Shown: in pieces, positions 1 through 5,454 of the stretch
Position numbering within the stretch: position 1 is the stretch's first letter
Layout of the letters: the number at the start of each line of letters is the position of its first letter
Source of the DNA: JAVVHH01 sp050954595
GTDB lineage: Bacteria; Pseudomonadota; Alphaproteobacteria; Acetobacterales; Acetobacteraceae
NCBI GenBank assembly: GCA_050954595.1
Contig: JBPBQE010000169.1
Location: 1 to 5,454 of the forward strand
Length of the DNA: 5,454 nt
Direction of reading: 5' to 3'
Program-made: the position numbers and the translations under genes
Notes under the pieces: generated by a model
Database searches by the model: none
Told to the model about the DNA's origin: nothing
Seen by the model: only the letters and a program-made list of their open reading frames with translations

Positions 1-4
1 CCCG

Positions 5-148
5 CTAGCTCACCGGACGCGCAGCCGTCCTCGATGAGACGCGATCCAGTAACTCCCAAACTCTCGACGCTTGCATGGGCACGTCGGGGTCGTTGAGCAG
101 GCGGTCGAGCTTGGTAAGATCACCGTCGTTCGGGTCGGAATTATCCAT
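5..148 (-). CDS. Small hypothetical protein, 47 residues, downstream of the universal stress gene
   Basis: A short open frame from ATG (148-146) to TAG (7-5), beginning 31 bases after the stop of the upstream stress-protein gene on the same strand. The product is acidic at the N-terminus (MDNSDPNDGD), then has an amphipathic-looking stretch (LTKLDRLLNDPDVPMQ, ASRVWELLDRV) and a short basic/polar tail. No signal peptide, membrane segment or cysteine is visible. The 'LDRLLNDPDVP' and 'RVWELLDRV' phrases look like a soluble helical mini-protein rather than random GC-rich translation, which would be richer in Arg, Ala and Pro. The ribosome site is weak: the best match is a GAGGG about 17 bases upstream, so translation may be coupled to the gene before it. 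I do not recognise a function. Its reality rests on composition and position, and chance is not excluded. Confidence 0.5.
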   Translation of the reverse strand: MDNSDPNDGDLTKLDRLLNDPDVPMQASRVWELLDRVSSRTAARPVS

Positions 149-179
149 CGTTGGAAAACGCCGACCCTCAACTCGGGTT

Positions 180-1040
180 TCAGCGATTCATCATCACTGG
201 AATGGTAGAACGCTCCAGCACGTGCCGGGTCACGCCGCCGAGGATCAGCTGGCGGATGCGCGAGTGCGAGTAAGCGCCCATGGCGAGCAGGTCGGCGCCG
301 AATTCGCCGGCGGCGGCGAGCAGGCCGCGCCCGACATCCCGGTCGATCGACTTGAACGGCACCGTTTCCGCCTTGATGTCGTGCAGCCCCAGATAGCTCG
401 CCACCTCGGGCGCCCCGGGGCCGCGACGCTGATAATCGTCGGACCACAGGATGCGCACCGCTTCTGCTCGCTGCATCCACGGAATCGCGGCCTGCACGGC
501 GGCGGCACTCTCGGCCGATCCGTTCCAGGCGATGCAGACGCGCGTGCCGATGGCGGTCGGCGGCTTTTGCGGGGCGATCAGCACGGGACGGCCGCTGTCG
601 AACAGCACGGCATGCAGGGCGTCGCTACTGCTGACGTCATCGCCGGACTCGGGATGCGGCACCACCGTAAGGTCGGCCAGCCGGGCCAGTTGCGCCACGA
701 GATCCTCCTCGCGGCCGGTCACGCCATAGAAATTGGCGGTGGCACCTCGGGCGGTCGGCTCTGCGACGGTGACGCCGTGCTGGGCAACGAAGCGCTGGAA
801 CATGCTGCGCACGGCATCGCTGCGCTCGCTGCTTTCCTTCTCCGTCGCCGACATCATTTCCTCGATCATCGCGCCGGATAGGCCCTCTCCGGCCAGCGGC
901 GCCACATCGCGGCTATCGATGCGGACGTGCAGTGCCGTCAGATGCGCGTTCCACATCCGCGCGACCAGCAGCGCACTGCTTAGCGCCGCCTCGCCCACGG
1001 CAGTGCCGGTGAGCGGCAGGAGCAACCTACGAATTGGCAT
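180..1040 (-). CDS. Universal stress protein, tandem UspA domains
   Basis: A 286-residue cytoplasmic protein with two Usp-like alpha/beta domains. Domain 1 spans about residues 3-157: it opens with the beta strand RRLLLPLTG and ends in RPVLIAP. Domain 2 spans about 164-284: it opens with RVCIAWNGSAESAAAV and closes with STIPVMM. Domain 2 carries the family's nucleotide-loop region GAYSHSRIRQLILGGV (255-270), matching the G-2x-G-9x-G-S/T pattern in spacing. However, Ser258 stands for the second glycine and Gly269 for the final Ser/Thr. Domain 1 has no such loop. The proteins bind ATP or act as signalling/stress modulators, but no specific partner can be read here. The ATG at 1040 is chosen over an upstream ATG at 1217 because it has a strong ribosome site and the extra 59 residues would read through pdxH. 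It lies 50 bases after pdxH and is probably cotranscribed with it. Confidence 0.93.
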   Translation of the reverse strand: MPIRRLLLPLTGTAVGEAALSSALLVARMWNAHLTALHVRIDSRDVAPLAGEGLSGAMIEEMMSATEKESSERSDAVRSMFQRFVAQHGVTVAEPTARGATANFYGVTGREEDLVAQLARLADLTVVPHPESGDDVSSSDALHAVLFDSGRPVLIAPQKPPTAIGTRVCIAWNGSAESAAAVQAAIPWMQRAEAVRILWSDDYQRRGPGAPEVASYLGLHDIKAETVPFKSIDRDVGRGLLAAAGEFGADLLAMGAYSHSRIRQLILGGVTRHVLERSTIPVMMNR

Positions 1041-1044
1041 CGAA

Positions 1045-1055
1045 CACCTCCTCCT
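1045..1055 (-). promoter_or_regulatory. Strong Shine-Dalgarno site of the universal stress gene
   Basis: On the minus strand this reads AGGAGGAGGTG, a near-perfect extended match to the 16S anti-SD sequence, ending 4 bases before the ATG at 1040. It is much stronger than the ribosome sites of the neighbouring genes. It fixes the start and suggests efficient translation even when the gene is second in a transcript after pdxH. Confidence 0.85.
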
Positions 1056-1090
1056 GATTGTTCCTACGCTTAGTACACGGGCGCGACGGC

Positions 1091-1720
1091 TCAGGGATAG
1101 AGGGCCGTCTTGCTCCAGCCCTCGCCGTCGCGCGTAAAGACCCGGCGATCGTGCAACCTGAACGGCATGTCCTGCCAGAACTCGATCGTCTCGGGTGTCA
1201 CGCGGAAGCCGGACCAATGCGCCGGGCGCGGGATCGTGTCACCCGGATATTGTGCGTCCAACTCCTTGACCCGGTGTTCGAGCGTGTCGCGCGACGGCAA
1301 CGGACGGGATTGTGCCGATGCGATGGCGCCCAGCCGGGAGATGCGCGCGCGCGAGCCGAAATAAGCGTCCGCCTCGGCGTCGCTCACCGGGCTGACGACA
1401 CCCTCGACGCGGACCTGGCGGCGCAGCGACTTCCAGTGAAACAACATCGCCGCATGGGGATTGCCCTGCAGCTCGCCACCCTTGCGGCTCTCGTAGTTGG
1501 TGTAGAAGACGAAGCCGTCGGCGTCGAAATCCTTGAGCAGCACCATGCGAACCGATGGGCGGCCCTCCGCCGTCGAGGTCGCCAGCGCCAGCGCGTTCGG
1601 GTCGTTGGGCTCGCTGGCTTTGGCTTCCTCGAGCCACGTCCTGAACAGGCCAAACGGGTCGGTGACATCGGGAATCCCGGACGTGCCAGAGGTGGGGGCG
1701 GAGATGACGGTATCGGGCAT
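1091..1720 (-). CDS. pdxH: Pyridoxamine 5'-phosphate oxidase
   Basis: An FMN-dependent cytosolic oxidase that converts pyridoxine 5'-phosphate or pyridoxamine 5'-phosphate to PLP with O2, the last step of vitamin B6 synthesis and salvage. The 209-residue length is normal for the family. Visible motifs are the FMN-binding RMVLLKDFD (58-66) and FYTNYESRKGGEL (72-84), the mid-domain FHWKSLRRQVRVEG (94-107), the conserved SRARISRLGAIASAQS (123-138), WSGFRVTPETIEFWQ (169-183) and the substrate-binding RLHDR (188-192; Arg188 and His190 match the E. coli R197/H199 pair). One small oddity: the motif usually read as GAW-S-QS has Ile in place of Trp (residue 133). The start at 1720 has GAGGT 4 bases upstream. 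A longer frame to 1810 is open but lacks conserved sequence. It is divergent from fabI and is probably the first gene of the leftward transcript. Confidence 0.97.
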   Translation of the reverse strand: MPDTVISAPTSGTSGIPDVTDPFGLFRTWLEEAKASEPNDPNALALATSTAEGRPSVRMVLLKDFDADGFVFYTNYESRKGGELQGNPHAAMLFHWKSLRRQVRVEGVVSPVSDAEADAYFGSRARISRLGAIASAQSRPLPSRDTLEHRVKELDAQYPGDTIPRPAHWSGFRVTPETIEFWQDMPFRLHDRRVFTRDGEGWSKTALYP

Positions 1721-1800
1721 GGTGACCTCGGGCTTTCGATGTTGCCTAGAAGCTATGACGCCGGACCGCCATCGTAACCCCTTTCCCTCGTGTCGCGGCT

Positions 1801-1829
1801 GTGTCACCACCCCTGTTCTGATCGATTAT
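1801..1829 (+). promoter_or_regulatory. Candidate sigma-70-type promoter for fabI
   Basis: GTGTCA (1801-1806) and GATTAT (1824-1829) are separated by exactly 17 bases, and each matches the consensus hexamer at four of six positions. Transcription would begin near 1836, giving a leader of roughly two dozen bases before the fabI ATG that includes its ribosome site. In a GC-rich genome such a match can occur by chance, so this is a weak call. Confidence 0.3.
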
Positions 1830-1846
1830 CCCATTCGTCCGATCTC

Positions 1847-1853
1847 GAGGTGA
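1847..1853 (+). promoter_or_regulatory. Shine-Dalgarno site that sets the fabI start
   Basis: GAGGTGA lies 6 bases before the ATG at 1860. The in-frame ATG at 1902, which would give a FabI nearer the E. coli length, has no comparable site. This supports the longer N-terminus. Confidence 0.75.
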
Positions 1854-1859
1854 GCCACC

Positions 1860-2705
1860 ATGCCCGATGCACCCCAGCCCATTAGTGGGTCCGCGACGGG
1901 TATGTTGATGCACGGCAAGCGCGGTGTGATCATGGGCGTGGCCAATGAACGGTCGATTGCCTGGGGCATCGCTGCCGCCTGTGCCGCGCAAGGGGCCGAA
2001 CTGGCCTTCACATTCCAGGGCGATGCGTTGGAGAAGCGGGTGCGCCCCCTGGCCACCAGCATCGGCAGCGAACTGGTTTTCCCGTGCGACGTCAGCGACG
2101 ACGCCAGCATCGACTCCGCTTTCGAGGGCATCGGCCGCACCTGGGACAAGATCGATTTCGTGCTGCACGCGATCGGTTGGGCCGACAAACAATATCTGCG
2201 CGGGAAATACCTCGATACGCCGCGCCAGGCATTCCTGACCGCGATGGACATCTCCTGCTTCTCGTTCACCGCCGTCGCCCAGCGCGCCGTGCCGATGATG
2301 CGCGATGGCGGGTCGTTGCTGACGCTGAGCTATCTCGGCGCTGAGCGGGTGATGCCGCACTATAACGTGATGGGCGTCGCCAAGGCTGCGCTGGAGAGTT
2401 CGGTGCGCTATCTCGCGGCCGACCTGGGCAGCCAAGGGATCCGGGTCAACGCGCTATCTGCCGGGCCGATGAAGACGCTGGCGGCCAGCGGGATCGGCGA
2501 TTTCCGCTACATTCTGCGCTGGAACCAATACAACTCGCCGCTGGAGCGCAACGTGTCGCTCGAGGATGTCGGCGGCGCCGGGATGTATCTGTTAAGCCCG
2601 CTCTCCTCCGGCGTGACCGGCGAGGTTCATCATGTCGACAGCGGCTACCATATCGTCGGGATGAAGAACCCGGCGGCACCCGACATCAACGTGGCGGAAT
2701 CTTGA
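1860..2705 (+). CDS. fabI: Enoyl-[acyl-carrier-protein] reductase (NADH), FabI type
   Basis: A short-chain dehydrogenase fold enzyme that performs the last reduction of each fatty acid elongation cycle, trans-2-enoyl-ACP to acyl-ACP, in the cytosol. It has 281 residues, slightly longer than E. coli FabI (262) because of a 14-residue leader before MLMHGKRGVIMG. Seen in order: the cofactor loop GVANERSIAWGIA (26-38), CDVSDD (76-81) contacting adenine, HAIGWADK (103-110), and the catalytic Tyr158 in SYLGAERV with Tyr168 and Lys175 in the FabI-type Y-x6-K. The substrate loop follows (SAGPMKTLAASGIGDFRY, 200-217), then GVTGEVHHVDSGYHIVGM near the C-terminus. Gly106, Met171 and Phe215 match E. coli G93, M159 and F203, the positions changed in triclosan-resistant mutants, so triclosan sensitivity is inferred. 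Trp107 replaces the more usual Phe beside Gly106. It is probably the first gene of the rightward operon. Confidence 0.97.
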   Translation: MPDAPQPISGSATGMLMHGKRGVIMGVANERSIAWGIAAACAAQGAELAFTFQGDALEKRVRPLATSIGSELVFPCDVSDDASIDSAFEGIGRTWDKIDFVLHAIGWADKQYLRGKYLDTPRQAFLTAMDISCFSFTAVAQRAVPMMRDGGSLLTLSYLGAERVMPHYNVMGVAKAALESSVRYLAADLGSQGIRVNALSAGPMKTLAASGIGDFRYILRWNQYNSPLERNVSLEDVGGAGMYLLSPLSSGVTGEVHHVDSGYHIVGMKNPAAPDINVAES

Positions 2706-3805
2706 GTCACAACAGCTTCGGGCATCTTTTCCGCGTCACCACCTGGGGCGAAAGCCATGGCCCGGCCATCGGCTGTGTGGTCGATGGCTGTCCGCCGCTG
2801 CTGCCGCTCGGTGAGAGCGACATCCAGCCCTGGCTCGACCGCCGACGGCCCGGCCAATCCCGTTACACAACCCAACGGCAGGAGCCGGACGAGGTCCGTA
2901 TCCTGTCCGGCGTGTTCGAGGGGCGCACGACTGGCACGCCGATCTCCCTCGAGATCCAGAACGTTGATCAACGCAGCAAGGATTACGGCGCCATCGCGCA
3001 GCAATTCCGTCCTGGCCACGCCGACCTCACTTACGAGCTGAAATACGGCATTCGCGATTACCGGGGCGGCGGGCGCAGTTCCGCGCGCGAGACGGCGAGT
3101 CGCGTGGCCGCCGGCGCCGTCGCCCGGTTGGTCCTCGGCGACGAGGTCAGGGTTCGCGGCGCGCTGGTGCAGATCGGTGCGCGCGCCGTCGACCGGACTC
3201 GGTGGGACTGGGAGCAGGTCGGGCAAAATCCGTTCTTCTGCCCCGACGCGGAAACGGCGGCGTTGTGGGAACAGGACTTGGCGGAGGTGCGCAAGACCGG
3301 CTCCAGCGTCGGCGCGGTGATTGAAGTGGTGGCCGACGGTGTGCCACCCGGTCTCGGTGCGCCGATCTACGGCAAGCTCGATGCCGACTTGGCTGGCGCG
3401 CTGATGGGCATCAATGCCGTCAAGGGCGTCGAGATCGGCGACGGCTTCGCCTCGGCAGCCTCCCGGGGGGAGGACAATGCCGACGAGATGCGAATGGAGG
3501 CCGGGACGGTTCGCTTTGCCGCCAACCATGCCGGCGGCGTCCTCGGCGGCATCAGCACCGGGCAACCGATCGTGGTCCGATTCGCCGTCAAGCCTACCAG
3601 CTCCATCCTGACGGCGCTGCAATCGGTCGATCGTCACGGTGCCGACGTGGACATCGCGACCAGGGGGCGGCATGATCCCTGCGTGGGTATCCGTGCAGTT
3701 CCTGTCGGAGAAGCAATGGTCGCATGCGTGTTGGCGGACCATCTGCTGCGTCATCGGGCACAAAACCCGACAACGCCGGCGCGCGCGATGCTGCCGAGGA
3801 ACTGA
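2702..3805 (+). CDS. aroC: Chorismate synthase
   Basis: Converts 5-enolpyruvylshikimate 3-phosphate to chorismate, the last step of the shikimate pathway and the branch point to aromatic amino acids, folate and ubiquinone. It needs reduced FMN. The 367-residue length is normal. All three family signatures are present: GESHGPAIGCVVDGCPP (16-32), GGRSSARETASRVAAGAVA (123-141) and RHDPCVGIRAVPVGEAM (323-339). The two conserved histidines are His19 and His106 (RPGHADLTY). The start is a TTG whose last two bases lie within the fabI stop (TTGA, 4-base overlap). The MSHNSFGHLFRVTTWGESHG beginning matches the family N-terminus exactly there, and no ATG or GTG fits. The ribosome site is weak (GGCGGA at 2693-2698), so translation is probably coupled to fabI termination. 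The next gene begins 2 bases after its stop. Confidence 0.98.
   Translation: MSHNSFGHLFRVTTWGESHGPAIGCVVDGCPPLLPLGESDIQPWLDRRRPGQSRYTTQRQEPDEVRILSGVFEGRTTGTPISLEIQNVDQRSKDYGAIAQQFRPGHADLTYELKYGIRDYRGGGRSSARETASRVAAGAVARLVLGDEVRVRGALVQIGARAVDRTRWDWEQVGQNPFFCPDAETAALWEQDLAEVRKTGSSVGAVIEVVADGVPPGLGAPIYGKLDADLAGALMGINAVKGVEIGDGFASAASRGEDNADEMRMEAGTVRFAANHAGGVLGGISTGQPIVVRFAVKPTSSILTALQSVDRHGADVDIATRGRHDPCVGIRAVPVGEAMVACVLADHLLRHRAQNPTTPARAMLPRN
3796..3800 (+). promoter_or_regulatory. Shine-Dalgarno site that sets the start of the unknown gene
   Basis: GAGGA inside the last codons of aroC, 7 bases before the ATG at 3808. It favours this start over the in-frame ATG at 3724, which would overlap aroC by 82 bases. 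Confidence 0.7.
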
Positions 3806-3807
3806 CC

Positions 3808-5004
3808 ATGGCATCCTCCACGCCACCCGCATCGCTCGCTGATTTCATCGGCCTCTGTGGACTCGGTGCCTGGAACGAGCGCTTGAGCCAGCTTCGCGCC
3901 AGCGGCACGTCGCGCGAAGGCAAGAGCGCCCAACAATTCCATGCGATCGAAGTCGTTCTGGATCGCTTGTCTCGCGGCCGCTCCAACCGGCCGCTGACGG
4001 TGCCCGAACAACGGATCGCCACGATCGCCACCGATGCCGTCACTTTGCACGAGCAGCTCACGCCGGCTGGCAAGACGCGCATGACCAACATGCTGGCGCG
4101 GGCTCTGACCGCCGGTCAGTGCCTCGTGCCGGCCTTTCACCTGTTTCGCACGGCAGCGTTACAGCGCTCGCGGGAATTCGAAGTGGCATTCGCCGGGTTC
4201 GAGGAAGCGGCGCCGTTCGACCTGATCATCCGCCGCGGCACATCGGAGGCGGAGGTCGCCTGCGACGTGGTTTCCGCCGAGGAGGGCAGGGGCGTCCATC
4301 GCGGCGCCTGGTTCCGCTTGGTGGATCGGATCGACCCCGAGCTGCAGACCTGGTTGCGCGCGCATCCCGGTCGTTACCTGTTGAAGCTGACATTCCCGCT
4401 CGGGCTGAAGCAGCCGGGCTGCGACGATTCCGGGCTGATGCCGGAGCTGCACCGGCGAATCTCGGTGATGCTATCCGAGCAACGTCGCGCCGATAGCGAT
4501 GCGGCGCTAGTGCTGCGGCTCGACCCGTTGATGCTGGCAGCGGCTCAGGCCGACGAGTTGGGCCTCATGCCGCGGTTGCGTGAGGAATTTGGCCCGGAGG
4601 CGCATCTTGCGGTTTCGAGCGCGTCGGGCGGCATCTTCGTGCTGGCAGCCCGCGCCGGTCAACAGAACGAGATCGCTGCCGCAGTTCGACGCCGCATGGC
4701 CGCGATCGTGCCGACACGGCTGACCGGCGAACGTCCTGGCATCCTGGCGATGTTCATCGAAGACACCGACCGGCTCGAATGGCGCCTGTTACGCGAGAAG
4801 CTCGACCTTGAGGGCGAGGCACGGCAGTTCCTCACCCATCCGGAAGCCCGATCCGTGGTTGCCGTCACCTGTTGCTCGCGGCTGGAGCTGTTCGGCATCG
4901 GCGAGGAGGATGCGGCCCAGGATGGCGAGTTGCGCTTCCGTAACCAAGCGCATCCGGCGGCCAAGCAACTCGATCTGGCGCCGGCCGTCCTCTCCTCTAT
5001 GTAA
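3808..5004 (+). CDS. Uncharacterised protein with a PD-(D/E)XK-nuclease-like region, possibly inactive
   Basis: A 398-residue soluble protein that I do not recognise by name. No signal peptide or membrane helix is visible. Residues 1-120 look helical (LADFIGLCGLGAWNERLSQL; a 'LTVPEQRIATIATDAV' helix; 'LTPAGKTRMTNMLARAL'). Residues 121-175 resemble the core of restriction-endonuclease-fold proteins: a helix with acidic residues (REFEVAFAGFEEA), then FDLIIRRGTSEAEVACDVVSA with Asp138, then GRGVHRGAWFRLVD. In active relatives the second strand reads like E-V-E-C-K. Here it is E149-V-A-C-D153, so the usual Glu and Lys are Ala and Asp, which suggests loss of catalysis. Residues 190-280 look alternately beta and alpha. 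The C-terminal part includes RPGILAMFIEDTDRLEWRLL, FLTHPEARSVVAVTCCS with a Cys pair at 355-356, and a final DGELRFRNQAHPAA. It sits between aroC and yihY, probably in the same operon. The gene is well supported; the domain assignment is tentative. Confidence 0.9.
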   Translation: MASSTPPASLADFIGLCGLGAWNERLSQLRASGTSREGKSAQQFHAIEVVLDRLSRGRSNRPLTVPEQRIATIATDAVTLHEQLTPAGKTRMTNMLARALTAGQCLVPAFHLFRTAALQRSREFEVAFAGFEEAAPFDLIIRRGTSEAEVACDVVSAEEGRGVHRGAWFRLVDRIDPELQTWLRAHPGRYLLKLTFPLGLKQPGCDDSGLMPELHRRISVMLSEQRRADSDAALVLRLDPLMLAAAQADELGLMPRLREEFGPEAHLAVSSASGGIFVLAARAGQQNEIAAAVRRRMAAIVPTRLTGERPGILAMFIEDTDRLEWRLLREKLDLEGEARQFLTHPEARSVVAVTCCSRLELFGIGEEDAAQDGELRFRNQAHPAAKQLDLAPAVLSSM

Positions 5005-5050
5005 ATCCTGCACAACATGCCTAGACTAGTGCTGCTGAGTGAGGCCTAGC
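5005..5050 (+). other. 46-base gap before the YihY-family gene
   Basis: A short spacer with no T-run after a stem, so no intrinsic terminator, and no convincing promoter hexamers. It contains GCCTAG twice (5019-5024 and 5044-5049) and a GAGG ribosome site at 5041-5044, 6 bases before the GTG at 5051. Read-through from the unknown gene into the membrane protein gene is likely. Confidence 0.5.
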
Positions 5051-5454
5051 GTGCGGATAAATCTCGACCATCCCCTAATTCTGGCAGCTCTCGCCGCTGT
5101 CGGCCTGCTCGTCGTCACAAAGGCCGATCAGTCGCTTTCGACGGCGGACGTCGTGCAGGCACACGGCAAAATCCTCTCGTCGCAACCGCGCGCCGCCGAA
5201 CCCGCGACGCCGAAACCAGTACCGGGCTTGTGGCCGCTGACCAAGCGGGTCGTTTCGGAGACGATCGACAACGATCTGATGACGCAGGCTGCTGCCATCA
5301 CCTTCTATACCCTGCTGTCGATCTTCCCGGGTCTGACCATGCTGGTCTCGCTCTTTGGCCTATTTGCCGACCCGGCGACCATCATGCATCAGGTCGACAG
5401 CCTCACCTTCGTCATGCCCGGCGGCGGTGTCGACCTGCTTCGCGATGAGCTGAA
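5051..5454 (+). CDS. YihY/BrkB-family inner membrane protein, 5' part only
   Basis: The first 134 codons of a polytopic membrane protein; the frame is open to the window edge, so the C-terminus is missing. From about residue 63 it matches the start of the YihY/virulence factor BrkB family: TKRVVSETIDNDLMTQ, then the first family membrane helix AAAITFYTLLSIFPGLTMLVSLFGLF (80-105), DPATIM, and a LLRDEL segment (129-134). The family was once misnamed ribonuclease BN, but its role is unsettled. Before the domain lies an unusual leader: a hydrophobic stretch HPLILAALAAVGLLVV (7-22) that could be an extra membrane anchor, and a polar, Pro/Ala-rich linker (about 45-60). The GTG at 5051 has GAGG 6 bases upstream. 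A GTG at 5039 is in frame but has no ribosome site, and a TGA at 5036 blocks anything longer. Confidence 0.85.
   Translation, partial: MRINLDHPLILAALAAVGLLVVTKADQSLSTADVVQAHGKILSSQPRAAEPATPKPVPGLWPLTKRVVSETIDNDLMTQAAAITFYTLLSIFPGLTMLVSLFGLFADPATIMHQVDSLTFVMPGGGVDLLRDEL

Larger units (their letters stand above)
1721..1859. other. Divergent intergenic region between pdxH and fabI
   Basis: A 139-base gap from which pdxH runs leftward and fabI rightward, so it should hold promoters for both transcripts. It is C-rich on the plus strand (runs such as AACCCCTTTCCCTCG). A moderate candidate promoter for fabI is visible (1801-1829). No convincing pdxH promoter with standard spacing is seen on the minus strand. 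No riboswitch, clear palindromic operator or terminator stem was found by eye. Confidence 0.7.

Noticed and set aside
10..480. A 156-codon minus-strand frame running from inside the stress gene past its end
   Set aside because: It is in another frame from both the Usp gene and the small ORF at 5-148. Its first two thirds are Arg/Ala/Pro-rich shadow sequence, and the small ORF's frame has more protein-like composition.
75..881. A 268-codon plus-strand open frame opposite the universal stress gene
   Set aside because: Antisense shadow of the Usp coding sequence; His/Gly/Ala-rich product without motifs.
1058..1777. A 239-codon open frame on the plus strand opposite pdxH
   Set aside because: It is the complement of a clear PdxH. 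The product is Arg/Ala/Gly-rich with no recognisable domain, and it has no ribosome site.
3724..3807. A 28-residue N-terminal extension of the unknown protein
   Set aside because: It would overlap aroC by 82 bases and lacks a ribosome site; the ATG at 3808 has GAGGA at good spacing.
2645..3832. A 395-codon open frame on the minus strand opposite aroC
   Set aside because: It lies wholly antisense to a chorismate synthase with all family signatures. Its product is low-complexity Arg/Ala/Gly/Asp-rich sequence with no motif, typical of the complement of a high-GC gene.
5005..5050. Possible terminator or promoter with the repeated GCCTAG
   Set aside because: The two six-base copies are a direct, not inverted, repeat, with no stem plus T-run and no -35/-10 pair at 16-18 base spacing. 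Chance explains them.
5230..5448. A plus-strand frame inside the YihY gene
   Set aside because: Out-of-frame shadow; the overlapping frame encodes a recognisable membrane helix and family motifs.

Overview
The window reads as an ordinary stretch of chromosome from a GC-rich alphaproteobacterium. The protein style (a FabI with an alphaproteobacterial 'LHAIG..DK' segment, a tandem universal stress protein, and the pdxH / fabI / aroC neighbourhood) suggests Rhodospirillales, possibly Acetobacteraceae. That placement comes from recognising sequence style, not from a search. There are no tRNAs, rRNAs, insertion sequences, CRISPR arrays or phage genes. Coding density is high and every intergenic gap is under 150 bases.

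Layout: two gene sets diverge from a 139-bp gap at 1721-1859. Leftward on the minus strand run pdxH (PLP synthesis, 1091-1720), a tandem-domain universal stress protein (180-1040) and a 47-residue small ORF (5-148) that no standard gene caller would be sure of. Rightward on the plus strand run fabI (enoyl-ACP reductase, 1860-2705), aroC (chorismate synthase, 2702-3805), an uncharacterised 398-residue protein (3808-5004) and the first 134 codons of a YihY/BrkB-family membrane protein (5051 to the window edge). The rightward genes are tightly packed: fabI and aroC overlap by 4 bases (TTGA, so aroC starts with TTG), aroC and the unknown gene are 2 bases apart, and the unknown gene and yihY are 46 bases apart. 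They probably form one operon.

How the genes fit together: pdxH, fabI and aroC are housekeeping enzymes for cofactor, membrane lipid and aromatic precursor synthesis. They share a neighbourhood but not a pathway. The stress protein and YihY-type protein are plausible physiological neighbours with no defined partner here. The real unknowns are the 398-residue protein, which has a region resembling a PD-(D/E)XK nuclease core with the expected catalytic residues replaced, the small ORF at 5-148, and the extra N-terminal membrane segment on the YihY protein. I see no evidence of an undescribed multi-gene system.
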